Shown here piece by piece: positions 8,442-17,336 of a DNA stretch of 21,008 nt. The DNA is taken from NCBI GenBank assembly GCA_024364805.1, contig CM044515.1, positions 91,306,975-91,327,982 of the forward strand, in the 5' to 3' direction. This stretch comes from Euprymna scolopes. Its lineage: Eukaryota > Mollusca > Cephalopoda > Sepiida > Sepiolidae. The first letter of the stretch is position 1. Every line of letters starts with the position of its first letter. The notes beneath the pieces were generated by a model. It searched no databases. It saw only the letters and a list, made by a program, of their open reading frames with translations, and was not told the DNA's origin. Both the position numbers and the translations under genes were made by a program.

Positions 8442-8467
8442 CTGATGAATCCTAGTGTGGGTGAAAC
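8442..8467 (+). ncRNA. hammerhead-ribozyme-like core (CTGATGA ... GAAAC)
   Basis: CTGATGA (8442-8448) is the invariant CUGANGA box. ATCC (8449-8452) pairs with GGGT (8459-8462, one G-U) around a 6-nt loop to make stem II. GAAAC (8463-8467) is the second invariant box. CCATAAG lies just upstream, as CATAAG does in the 3574-3666 copy. Stems III and I could not be closed convincingly: TGTA near 8484 offers at most three pairs with ACA. It is called a core only, possibly decayed on its 3' side. Confidence 0.45.
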
Positions 8468-8469
8468 AC

Positions 8470-8530
8470 AGAATATCCGGGTTTGTATTACTGTACACAT
8501 AGATTCGAAAAAGTTGTCAAAAAACAAATA
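8470..8530 (+). repeat. inverted repeat, left arm (61 bp)
   Basis: Matches the reverse complement of 8800-8860 at 60 of 61 positions; the only difference is C versus T at 8477. It begins three bases after the hammerhead-like GAAAC box and includes GTTTGTATTACTGTACACAT. Confidence 0.97.
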
Positions 8531-8799
8531 TAGAACAAATAAATGTTATCAAAGGCAAGATAAGTTACTTTTCTGCCTAACTGGATATATTTTTTGTGTT
8601 TTTATTCAGTGTAACATGTTTATTCAGCTCGAAAAACATGCAATGTTTACCGATGTATTGGAAAATTCAAAATGGCAGCCGACTGTCTCTCGGAGAGGGT
8701 ACGTTTGGGAAAAGGTATTATAAATAATAAACTAGACAAAATACTGTTAGAAATTCGCTCAATATATGTTACCGTGACATAAGTTGACATGTATTCGGT
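8531..8799. other. spacer between the inverted-repeat arms
   Basis: 269 bp with no recognised coding. A GC-richer patch (AATGGCAGCC...CTCGGAGAGG, about 8671-8700) stands out from the AT-rich remainder. The open frames seen here are short and without family resemblance. Confidence 0.5.
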
Positions 8800-8860
8800 T
8801 ATTTGTTTTTTGACAACTTTTTCGAATCTATGTGTACAGTAATACAAACCCGAATATTCT
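8800..8860 (-). repeat. inverted repeat, right arm (61 bp)
   Basis: Reverse complement of 8470-8530 with a single mismatch. Homology stops within a base or so at both ends, so the arms have sharp limits. The right arm has no CTGATGA core beside it. Confidence 0.97.
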
Positions 8861-9160
8861 ATGTAACTTAATTGCCATATATATTTTTATAACTTACTAC
8901 CTAGCTCTACTTATGTATTGAGCACTGTTGAATTAAATACTTAAAGTTTACGCATAAAATAATACTTTCATATATTAATTTATGTGATTAAATGAAGTAG
9001 TCATATATATATATATATATTCATATATGTTTTTTATTCATTTGGAGTAGATTAAGGAATTAAGGACTAAGGAAGTATTATAATTCTTGTTGCATATATT
9101 CCTTGTGTGTGTGTGTGTGTGTGTGAGTAAGTTAAAACAATAGATTCTTAAAATACCCAG
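8861..9160. other. Penelope-like tail fragment and simple repeats
   Basis: CTCTACTTATGTATTGAGCAC (8905-8925) matches minus-strand 3551-3531 and is read as part of the same terminal module. The remainder holds (AT)n at about 9004-9020 and (GT)n at about 9104-9126, with nothing else recognised. Confidence 0.5.
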
Positions 9161-9330
9161 ATCCTTTCACAATTGCACCATGCCAGGATGATATGTCAGA
9201 GTGGGGTTGCAAGCAAAAATTCTGTATGGCGTCGCCTGCTGCACAGGCCATAGTAGTATCACAATAAAGACAGATTCACAAGAGAAAGAGAATGGGAAGT
9301 TTTGAATGAATTTTATTGTTTCACCAAAGA

Positions 9331-9668
9331 AATGAAAAAAAAAAAAAAAGAAGAAAATGAACACTAAAAGAAGAAAAACCATTCCTCCTGTTGTAATTGA
9401 AAAAGGAAAAGAAAATGAAAAATAAAAAAGTGTAGAAAAAAGATAAAAAGGATAGAAAAGAAAAATCACTCCAGTTCTGTGAGCAAGTAGGGCACAGCCC
9501 AAAAGAAGAAAGAAAGAAAAAAGAAAAAGTAGAAGCAAGAAGGAAAGAAGCAAGAAATAAGAAAACACAAACAAAAAGCAGAAAAAGACAGATAAAAAAG
9601 GATAGGTAAAAACAAAAAGAAAGAGTAAAAGAAAAGGAATCAAAAGGAGACAGGAGGAGAAAAATAAG
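9331..9668. repeat. A/G-rich low-complexity tract
   Basis: The plus strand is overwhelmingly A and G in GAAA/AAAG units, including a 13-nt A run near 9336. On the minus strand (the sense strand of the OGFR-like gene) it is a long pyrimidine tract about 130-200 bases downstream of the donor of the middle exon. Minus-strand frames of 118 and 158 codons here are F/L/S-rich artefacts. The preceding 9161-9330 holds nothing recognised. Confidence 0.85.
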
Positions 9669-9741
9669 AAAGGACATATTCTACTTCTTATGATCGGTGA
9701 ATTTCTTTTCTTTTTCTTGGGTGAATATGAATTATACTTAC

Positions 9742-9872
9742 GATGTTATCTTTTTTAGGCGTTCCTTATGATTTGGTGCCAAATTAATTGTGTTATCTTC
9801 CAATTTCATTCCATAGAAATCAAGCATCATTGCAAAAGCTCTCATGACACTTTGTTTGCAATGTTTGATCAT
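9742..9872 (-). CDS. OGFR-like: OGFR-like gene, middle exon
   Basis: Minus-strand exon of 131 nt between a TTTCAG acceptor (AG at 9874-9873) and a GTAAGT donor (from 9741). It enters in phase 0 and leaves with two bases of a codon. It encodes 43 residues, beginning MIKHCKQSVMRAFAMMLDFY and continuing GMKLEDNTINLAPNHKERLK. This aligns with the OGFR signature RAYELMLGFYGIRLEDRGTG...NYQKRF: the R-A-x-x-x-M-L-x-F-Y-G-x-x-L-E-D pattern is diagnostic. It is the clearest of the three exons and fixes the family. The internal ATG is not taken as a start, because the upstream exon at 19462-19528 supplies the preceding part of the same domain in matching phase. Confidence 0.88.
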
Positions 9873-9883
9873 CTGAAATTTGA

Positions 9884-10040
9884 AATCAGCAAATTATAAT
9901 TTATCATTATCAATAAATGAAAATTCGACAACTTGTAACTTTCATTATTAATAATCAGCAAATTATTAGTAAATTCGAAATCAGCAAATTATAACTTATT
10001 CTTATTAATAGATTAAAAATGAGCAAATTATAACTTAGTA
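9884..10040. repeat. degenerate tandem repeat, about four AATCAGCAAATTATAA-like units
   Basis: The string (A)ATCAGCAAATTAT(A/T) recurs near 9883, 9951 and 9972, with a variant ATGAGCAAATTATAACTTA near 10017. Spacing is uneven. It lies just upstream (minus-strand sense) of the middle OGFR-like exon. Confidence 0.7.
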
Positions 10041-11714
10041 TGCCTATTCTATCTTCTTCTATATTAATAAAACAGAGACGATTTTTTCCTTGTAGAAAAA
10101 ACATAGCAATACAAACAGAAATCCAATAATTTTCATTTGATTTAATTCATTTTCCTCAATGTATGTCTGGTTGGAATAACTCTCCCAAAATAGTTACAAT
10201 TTGAAAAGGTAGGTAATTTCACTCTGTTTAAAATATCTACTTTAACATTCCCAGACGAGAACGGATACTTTGCTAAATTAACTTCATAAACATTGATGGT
10301 CTGACCGCTATTATTTTTTCATTTTATACTTTAACATTAACCCATTACGTCTACTATATGTAAATACTAACTGCTTCCTTACATTATCATTATTAAACAC
10401 CGGACAATTTGATTAGCTGCTCCAGGCATATACTGGATTAATGGAATGTTTTTTTTGAACGCCTGATAATAAACAATATGGTGTCAGTAGATGATCTGCC
10501 TAATAAAACCATTCTCTTATATAAATCAAAAAGATAATACATTTCACTTATGTCATTTAATAGGTACATGTTTACATACTGAACATAGATTTTACTAGAA
10601 CGAACATCGAACATAACTATCCAACCTACTTATTTGTCAATTGCTTCAATGGCAGTACTAATTTACTCATTCCAGAATACATTCTTAAAACACATTAACA
10701 CACATTTTACTCTGCTTCCAGTTATTCTTCTTCACTGTAGTCGCTGGTGGTTTTGCAGCCTTTTAAAGTAGATACAAATATTGAATACTGGATACATTCA
10801 TTATATTTATTGAAGAGCTGGGTGGCAAACCTCACTTGATACTTTCTACTTGTAATAATAACACATGGGCACACAACTACATTGTTTCTTTTTTTAAGGT
10901 TTTTATAACCGTCAGCATTTTCTTTTAGTGCAAACAGATTTGGCTGCCAGCACTGTCAGAATCGACTCTTCTACCTAACTGGATACGTTTTATTTTACTT
11001 ACTTAAAATTGCTCTTTCAATTCCAAATACAATGTCAAAACTCATGCAAAAATATAATGATCAACAGGTATTTTATTTACTGTTCGACTTTTTGAGTGTG
11101 TATCGAGGCTAAACTATGGATCTTTTGAGACCACTATATTTCATTTTGTTCTTTAGCGACAACCTTTACACTAATTTTATTTTCGAGTAAAAAAATTAAC
11201 AACTTGAACAAAAATTAATATAAAAACTTATTTGAATAGTTAGAAGAATAACTTAGCTTGGCTTTGTTGGGGGTCAGGATATAAATATCCTAACTCACTA
11301 CAAAAGAAAATAATGAAACGAATGGAAAGAAGGAAACAAAACTCAATTGCTGGATAAAATAAACATGTTGTTTATTTTCTGTTGAAAATAAAAAGTTTAG
11401 TTGGAACAAATGTTCATTCAGTCACTGACGATTACACGCGTGGAAAAGAAAGGAATTAAGTAAAGGACGAGAAATGGCAGTCCAACATGTAGAAATGGAA
11501 AGAGAGAGAGAGAAAGTTGACCTCAGCAAAACTGTGCGTTCATGATAGCAGTCGTCCACGTGGAAAAGTCTTCAAGTCAAGAGCTGTGGACGCGAACTTG
11601 CCTGATTGACATAACCAGGCAAAAAGGGAAGAAAAAAGGAAGTTGAATGGTGTTGTTGACTTTTATATCGGGGTGAGTGTTCTGACTGTGCATGTCTAGA
11701 ATTCCTTTCAGGGG
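10041..11714. other. AT-rich intronic stretch, nothing recognised
   Basis: No coding exon, RNA gene or repeat family was identified. Minor features: CTACCTAACTGGATACGTTT near 10971, which resembles CTGCCTAACTGGATATATTT near 8574; a (GA)n run near 11500-11514; and a less AT-rich patch at 11420-11714 with two GTGGAAAAG strings (about 11440 and 11560). Confidence 0.5.
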
Positions 11715-11928
11715 AAGTGACGTTTCCCATGTGCGCGTATATGTGCGTACATGTGTGTACGTTAGCGTGTGTGTATGTACATGAATGTGAGTGTGTGAAC
11801 GTGAATATGTGTACGTGTCTGTGCATATGTGCGTGCGTACATGTGGGTGTGTGTATGAGGATGTGTATATGCGTGTGTGTGTGTGTGTGTGCATATGTGT
11901 ATGCATACATGTGGGTGTGTATATGTGA
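11715..11928. repeat. GT-rich alternating purine-pyrimidine tract
   Basis: TGTG/TATG/CATG/CGTG dinucleotide mixtures without stops on several frames of both strands, which explains the overlapping histidine/threonine- and cysteine/valine-rich open frames here. Long alternating purine-pyrimidine DNA can adopt Z-form; that is a general property, not shown for this copy. Confidence 0.9.
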
Positions 11929-11934
11929 GGAAAA

Positions 11935-13115
11935 AAAAACATGTTCGAACAGCTTTGATAACATTTGTTTGTTGCCTATTTATGCTTTTTCTCACTGTTT
12001 TTGTTTTGTTAGCATATAAATAATTTTAAAATGTAATGTTCTACACTGTTCTAATATTCGATTTTGGACTGATTACCGACATTCACTTATGAATCTATTG
12101 ACTTCACAATTTTTATTCTATTCTAAATGGAGAGAATTTACAAAATACTTATTCAAGTATGTATGTAGACGAGCAGTGTTTTTATTATTTATTCTGTCCG
12201 CTTTTCTAATAAATGCCCATTACATTTTAGATTGTCTAGAATTTTATTGAATCATCTTAGAATAAAAAATTCCATCAACGATTACAATTTTCATGTTCTG
12301 TTGAGGGAATATAATTGATAATTTTTTTCAATATATTTTTAAACTAATAACACATTTACTATTTTCGTTACCAAATTTTTAAATTTTTGTGCATCAACAT
12401 TCACTAATGATAATTACAAGACAGTTTCAAATCAATAAAAAAAATATGATAATTTATGCGGAATAACAAATGTGCTATTGTCGGAATTTTCCAGGAAGTT
12501 TACATTAAAGGTCAAAATACTGAGTAAATAGAATTGCAGTAGACAATGTCCTTTGAGAAAAAATTATTTGTGATCATTGCTTTATTAGAACAAAATAAAA
12601 TGCATATTTATCTTGATTTGAAAAAAAAAAAATCATTATACAAAATCCAGAAAAATATTTTTGTTTGCTACAAGTTATTAGTTACTAAAGAAAAATAAAT
12701 ATTTATTCATAAAACTTTACAATTTCTTTTTCCTTGATTTGAAAGTTAATTTTCTTAAAGTTTCATAAAGATCGCCCAATAATTATTTATTGTAATTTCA
12801 TTGTAAAAAAAAAAAAAAAAAAGAATGTACTTTTCACATTGTAATAACAGAAGTAATATCTTTTTCTTTTAAATACTTTGCTAGTGTTTGTGTGAAAAAA
12901 ATCATGATATTTTCGTTCCACACCTTCCAACGTTTTATGTAAACTGCTAGGAAAATTCCGACTATTGCATGAGTATCAATACTTTCTACTTCGACCATCT
13001 ATACTTTTAGTTTTGCACATATTACAGATTTTTCTTTATTTAAAAAAATAACGATTAGTCATCATTGATAATCAAAAGAACATTCAAATCTATTTCGTTC
13101 ACCTATTTTTTTTTA

Positions 13116-13117
<2 letters not shown>
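11935..13117. other. very AT-rich stretch, nothing recognised
   Basis: No coding character. It includes A runs at about 12620-12631 and 12806-12823. Confidence 0.55.

Positions 13118-13180
<63 letters not shown>
13118..13180. repeat. (TA)n microsatellite
   Basis: About 63 bp of uninterrupted alternating T and A. Confidence 0.95.
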
Positions 13181-13183
<3 letters not shown>

Positions 13184-13280
13184 ATAATATATAGCACCAT
13201 ATTTTTTCTTGTTACTTCATATCATTAAATATTACGTAGGTTCCTTCACTTCATAGAATCACCACTATTCATGAATCAAT

Positions 13281-13400
13281 TTTTGTAAATAAAAATAAAA
13301 AATTTTTTGGTAAATAAAAATAAAATTTTGTAAATAAAAATAAAATTAAATAATTTATGTAAATAAAAATAAAATTTTTTTGTAAATAAAAATAAAAAAA
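13281..13400. repeat. tandem GTAAATAAAAATAAAA repeat, about five units
   Basis: The unit TTTTGTAAATAAAAATAAAA recurs with small insertions and deletions at about 13284, 13310, 13328, 13359 and 13381. It directly precedes the hairpin at 13404-13490. Confidence 0.85.
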
Positions 13401-13403
13401 ACT

Positions 13404-13490
13404 AAATTGTAATGTGTACAAAAGGAAAAAATTTTGTTGACAGAAATAGTTCTGTCAACAAAATTTTTCCTTTTGTACACATTACAATTT
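13404..13490. repeat. near-perfect long hairpin (42/41-nt arms, 4-nt loop)
   Basis: The left arm 13404-13445 (AAATTGTAATGTGTACAAAA ... TTGACAGAA) is the exact complement of the right arm 13450-13490, except for one extra A in the left arm's A run. The loop is ATAG. Flanking A-rich DNA hides any target duplication. It could be a tiny palindromic MITE or a recent inverted duplication. Confidence 0.95.
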
Positions 13491-14220
13491 AAAAAAAAAA
13501 ATTTGTGTGGAGGCTTTTTGAGAAATAGGGCATTCCTTGTTTTATTTGAGTATTACAACAACAATAAAAATTAATCAGATTAATCAAGTGTTCGCCTCTC
13601 AATGCCTGACAGTGGAAATCAGACGATTTCATTTTGACTCCGAGGAACAGAGTTCACAACTAACTATGACTGCAAGTGAATATAGTAATGACTACAACCT
13701 CCAGAGACCATGGACACCCTTGATCTGCTGTGGACGCACATCACACAGCAGTCACTGACGGGCGTAAAAAGAGCCACCAGTATACATAACTGTTCTATGT
13801 AAATTTTTTCCAGCATTTCATTATCACAACAGAAATTGTAACCACAAAATAATTATATTGGCAAGAATAACTTTCTTTAGGATATGCATACGTTTGTTTG
13901 AGTCAGATAATCATATTTTCAATTTTTTTTTAGTGTTCTGGTAAAACAATTACGTTGATAGCTTACTTGTTTTTATAATTTAAAGATTACATACTCTGAT
14001 TAATAGATACCTAAAAAAAAACATTAGTTTCTTTCAACTTCCAAGTTTTTAATAAATAATATCTCTGTTTTAAAAAGTTTCTAACAATTTATCCACAGTC
14101 AATATTTTATGTGACTCACATACGATAATGTGCCAAATAATCATAATTGAATTTGTTTGCGAGGGAGGATTCTTTTACTGAATCTGTTCTGGTTTATGTC
14201 ATTTTTCCACTGGGCAATGA
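13491..14220. other. mostly AT-rich; one less AT-rich patch of unknown nature
   Basis: The patch at about 13590-13770 is visibly richer in G and C and is open in one plus-strand frame (for example FHFDSEEQSSQLTMTASEYS). No family was recognised. It may be the remnant of an inserted element. Confidence 0.4.
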
Positions 14221-14637
14221 AAAACAATAGCAAATCTAAAAACAATTAGTACAAAGACAAAAACAACACAAGCAACAAAACTTTATGGACAACAGAAATG
14301 TATAGATGACAAAAAACAGTTAATTGATCGGCAACTGCACATGGAAGCGTTACTTGCTCAAGTTGTAAAAAATTATGTGCCCATTGGGAACAATACCATA
14401 TTTTCACAAGACTCAAAATGGAATGTGATTGGAAACTTCTGCTATGTACCAGAAGAAGAGAAGTCATTTTCAGCTTATTACAGACGATACCAGGACTTCT
14501 TTAGTACAGAATGTCAGCATTAGTCTGACCAGAAAAAAATGTTTGCTTGCTATTAGGCAAATTGGAGACTGTTTAAACATAATATATTTGTGGACTTTAT
14601 TTTGCCACAAAAAACTTTGGAACTATTTGGGGGGGGG
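14221..14637 (+). mobile_element. Ty3/gypsy-like gag fossil
   Basis: A plus-strand stretch with the Gag layout of a common animal gypsy lineage: LYGQQKCIDDKKQL (about 14282-14323), then MEALLAQVVKNYVP (14341-14382), NNTIFSQDSKWNVIGNF (about 14389-14439), SFSAYYRRYQDFFSTECQ, and a further trace FVDFILPQKTLEL near 14589-14627. Only Gag is present; no LTR or pol was found beside it. The copy is broken. It stops abruptly at a G run where the dispersed repeat R1 begins. Confidence 0.7.
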
Positions 14638-14740
14638 TCACCACTTATCAAGGCCTGAATGCCACTTGAAGATAAGGGTTAATGAATGTAAGGTGGTAAT
14701 AAAGTAATCATTAATGGTATAAATTGGGTAGAATTTGCTC
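14638..14740 (+). repeat. dispersed repeat R, copy R1
   Basis: It begins TCACCACTTATCAAGG and continues with GCCACTTGAAGATAAGG, GTTAATGA and a GTAATCATTA block. The same order of blocks occurs at 20898-21008 on the same strand (GCCACTCGAGGATAAGG, ATTAACGAG, GTAATCGTTA). Identity by eye is about 70-75 percent. Both copies start at the same TCACCACTTATC, suggesting a real end. The family is not recognised. Confidence 0.75.
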
Positions 14741-15348
14741 AACAAGAACTTGTTTACATTGGATTTGAAGGCTATCATGTCATATTCAACTGTATATGTA
14801 TAAAGTATTTCACAGGCAGTTCTAGTAAGGAAGCTTTGTTCATAGAATCTGCATTTAGATTTAGGCACAGATAAGAGAGTGGAGAAAATTGTATATAGTG
14901 GTTGCAGCTAGTCGAGTGTTTTTTTTTTGTGAAAGTTTGGCAAGGGGAAACCATAGATTGGAGTTCAGTTGAGCACTTGCTATAATTAAATAACTTGCGT
15001 GTTATTTTTCCTGCCCTTCACATCAACAATTTCTTGGTTAAGTTTGACACTGTTGTCCAAATTTCCAAACTTCTGTATATGTAATGCACCTTCCCTCAAC
15101 TGCAAATGCACTTCTGCTGATTGAACTTACTTCTTCAAAATCCAACTTCAAAATGAATGTGCTCTCTGAAAAATCAACCCTCTTTTATCTCCATCTGCAT
15201 ATCAGGTGGTAACATTGCAGGCAGATAAAGAGATAAGGCAGACATTTTTGTTTCTTTCTTCTTCATTCATTTCATTCCATGACCAACCCGTTGAATTATG
15301 CACAGGTGCTTGTTAGGTAAATCACGCATTTCCCTACACTCTCCCCTG
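14741..15348. other. unassigned stretch between repeats
   Basis: No coding exon was recognised. The less AT-rich part at about 15000-15340 leads into the tandem repeat and, on the minus strand, would lie downstream of it in the same element. Confidence 0.4.
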
Positions 15349-15775
15349 ATTTCATGATCACAAACAAGGCAGGGGGGCAGTCGTCTTCGTCGGGTGCTTC
15401 TTTGAAGAATCGGGGGCAGCAGTTTCTCATTGGCATCTTCCTCATTACCACCGTTATTGCCATCAGTTTATTCCATTATCCCCTCTTGTGGTTCCATGGA
15501 CAGTGTTTCACAATCAGGGCAGGGGGCAGTATCTGTCTTTGTCGGGTACTCCTTCAAAGAATCGGAGGCATCACTTCCTCGGTTCCATCTTCCTCAGTAT
15601 GTTCCATCATCCCCTCTTGTGGTGCTATAGGCGGTGTTTCACAATCACGGAGGGTGGGCAGTATTCGTTTTTCATGGGTACTTTGATGAGGAACTGGCTC
15701 ATGTCCATCTTTCTCATCACTATTGCCACCAGTACGTCCCATCATTCCCTCATCTGGTTCTGTAGGTATGACGTA
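15349..15775 (-). repeat. three-unit tandem repeat (about 130-160 bp units)
   Basis: Units start at about 15349, 15510 and 15639. Each runs TTTCA(TGATCA/CAATCA)..GGGCAG...TCGGGTACT-like...CCATCATCCCCTC...GGTT/GGTG. On the minus strand the units read as a charged, proline-containing sequence (for example EPDEGMMGRTGGNSDEKDG, THEKRILPTLRDCETP, APQEGMMEHTEEDGTEE). An R-S-T-R/P-P-like block recurs once per unit. Such basic R-R-S-T-R tails are common at the C-terminus of gypsy-type polyproteins, so this may be an old retroelement tail. A host origin is not excluded. Confidence 0.65.
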
Positions 15776-15946
15776 AATAAATCTAGAAGTGACCTGGATT
15801 CCCAAATCCTAGATATTATTATCTAGGGGGGTATATAAATACTTCTAAGTGATCATAACCCCCCGCCCCTGGGACCGTGTGCGAAAAAAGCCTTTGCGAG
15901 ACATACATGAAATGGTCACACACATTTTGCCTTTTATGTATATGGA
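15771..15946 (-). mobile_element. Helitron family A, 5' end only
   Basis: On the minus strand it begins TCCATATACATAAAAGGCAA at 15946. It matches the first 175 or so bases of the 18276 Helitron, including TTTCATGTATGTCTCGCAAA, CACACGGTCCCAGGGG, TTAGAAGTATTTATATA and TAATAATATCTAGGATTTG. Similarity stops at ATTTACGTC (15771), where the tandem repeat begins. No 3' end was found further left, so the copy is truncated or its interior has been replaced. Confidence 0.82.
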
Positions 15947-15948
15947 AG

Positions 15949-16056
15949 ATTACCATAATTGTTTACCTTTTTGTGCAAGGGGCGATAACTCTGTTATACT
16001 AAAAATTAAATTAAATTTTTAACCTTTCTTCACTTAAGGTAAACAATTATGGTAAT
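15949..16056. mobile_element. MITE-like inverted-repeat element (108 bp)
   Basis: A perfect 21-bp terminal inverted repeat: the left arm 15949-15969 starts ATTACCATAATTG, and the right arm 16036-16056 is its exact complement. The interior of about 66 bp is AT-rich apart from AAGGGGCGATAACTCTG. No clear target duplication could be fixed. The left end lies two bases from the Helitron A 5' terminus. Confidence 0.75.
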
Positions 16057-16436
16057 GAATTATATAGTGAACTTATAAATTTCAACTAAATAAAATTATA
16101 AGTTTAGAATTAAGTAATACTAAGAATTATAATTTATGCCGTAATAAATTTGGTTATAAAAGTTAAGAGAGCTTAGTTATGTATAGTTATAAATTCAGAT
16201 TAATAAATAATTTCATATAACCAGAAATTGAAAAAAAGTTTGTTTTTTTTGTTTTTTGTTTAGTTTCGTATATGCAAACATGTGTAATAGATTATAATTA
16301 TTGATGTTGTTTGGATAAATATGGATATACTAATTTAGAAACAATAAATTTAATAATTAATTTCTGGTAGAATATACCTAAATTAATAGAATTTGTTAGT
16401 ACGAATAGATGAGTTTTAGTGACTTTATTTCTAAAT
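16057..16436. other. AT-rich stretch, nothing recognised
   Basis: No coding or repeat family was recognised. Confidence 0.5.
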
Positions 16437-16637
16437 TCAAAATGGCGTGATGTAAACATATAAGGTATTTACAGCATCTTTTCCAATTTTCGGATTTTTC
16501 ACTATGTTAAAATGCACTTTATCTCCTTTTGATGGATTTGTTGTGGTGCACTCACATCGTAGTTTATGTTTTGCCATGCCGGCTATTTTTTCATCGGTGA
16601 ACAATCTTATATACACCGCCTGGCGGAAAATAACCAT
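16437..16637 (-). CDS. unidentified coding-like stretch, 66 codons
   Basis: An ATG-to-stop minus-strand frame with richer composition than its flanks and an ordinary amino-acid mix, not low complexity. It includes MVIFRQAVYIRLFTDEKIAG, MAKHKLRCECTTTNPSKGDK and VHFNIVKNPKIGKDAVNTL. No family was recognised. The C-x-C pair in LRCECT and the lysine-rich middle are the only notable features. No splice sites or promoter were identified around it. It could be a small host gene, a processed fragment or part of a transposon protein; the surroundings, all mobile elements, make the last likely. Confidence 0.3.
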   Translation of the reverse strand: MVIFRQAVYIRLFTDEKIAGMAKHKLRCECTTTNPSKGDKVHFNIVKNPKIGKDAVNTLYVYITPF

Positions 16638-16712
16638 GTTCTCAAGTCGAACTGAGGTGAAGTAAACTTAATTTCAACTTGATCTCCATGAAAATAGATA
16701 GCAGAAACTTTG

Positions 16713-16790
16713 ATTCTGAGCTGAATCGAACATAAACACAATCAATTTAAATGTGGAATTCTTTTGGTTGTATTCGATTCAGCAGAGAAT
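16713..16790. repeat. short imperfect inverted repeat
   Basis: ATTCTGAGCTGAATCGAAC (16713-16731) pairs at 16 of 19 positions with ATTCGATTCAGCAGAGAAT (16772-16790). Confidence 0.6.
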
Positions 16791-17142
16791 TAATGCCATT
16801 CATTTGTTTTCTCTCTGGGACTGGCACATGTTGTAACGATACCTTCTCATAAATACAGCACGTTGGTGGCCAACCAGGCCAGAGCCCTAGCCAAAGGAGA
16901 AGTAGGAGGTTCCCGAAACAATGACTGATGCTACCAGTCATGTTGATTGAATCCACCCGCCGAAGGATTCCAGCAGCAGCAAAAGCACCAGTTCAAACAA
17001 CCCTTGCCTCCTGAGACCCACCAGCAGCGAACTTCACTCCCAGCTCACTCCAGCACCTCCAGCTCACTCCTGCAGCCTTCCAGCCCTTGGTGCCTTTCAG
17101 CTCCTCCTGCAGCTTTCTGGCAACCTCGCCTACACCTCACTC

Positions 17143-17309
17143 CTCTGGCTTGCAACCTCACCTGCAACCTCTCTTCTCTTACACCTCACACCTCTGGTCT
17201 GCAATCTTGCTTGCACGTTGCTCCTCGAGCCTGCGACCTCGCTTGCACCTCCAATCTGCTACCTCGCTTGCACCTTGTTCCTCCGGTCTGCAACCTCACT
17301 TGCACCTGG
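17143..17309. repeat. minisatellite, about 28-bp unit, five copies
   Basis: Variants of CTCYGGYCTGCAACCTCRCTTGCACCT start at 17143, 17192, 17224, 17253 and 17281, with uneven spacers. Each contains the CTGC-ACCTC-CTTGCAC core. Confidence 0.8.
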
Positions 17310-17336
17310 CTCCCTACTGACCGTCCGTCCATGAAT

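Noticed and set aside
8442-8560. Complete, active hammerhead ribozyme
   Set aside because: Stem I could not be closed and stem III has at most three pairs; only the core is supported.
8901-8924. Possible 24-nt microexon of the OGFR-like gene (minus strand, AQYISRA with matching phases and AG/GT borders)
   Set aside because: It would fill the gap near the LRITR motif in phase, but the same sequence recurs at about 3531-3551 as part of the Penelope-like terminal module, and the motif match is weak.
9167-9677. Minus-strand open frames of 158 and 118 codons resembling a membrane protein
   Set aside because: They translate the A/G-rich tract as F/L/S runs; two frames are open at once, which points to composition rather than coding.
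8560-11130. Shared short strings near 8574/10975 (CCTAACTGGATA) and 8293/11110 (TAAACTATGG)
   Set aside because: Two short seeds in different order with no extension between them; not enough to call a repeat family.
11572-12019. Overlapping histidine/threonine-rich and cysteine/valine-rich frames on both strands
   Set aside because: Product of the alternating GT-rich tract, which lacks stops in several frames.
13281-13400. CRISPR-like array
   Set aside because: The units are contiguous AT-rich tandem repeats without unique spacers, and the window is eukaryotic.
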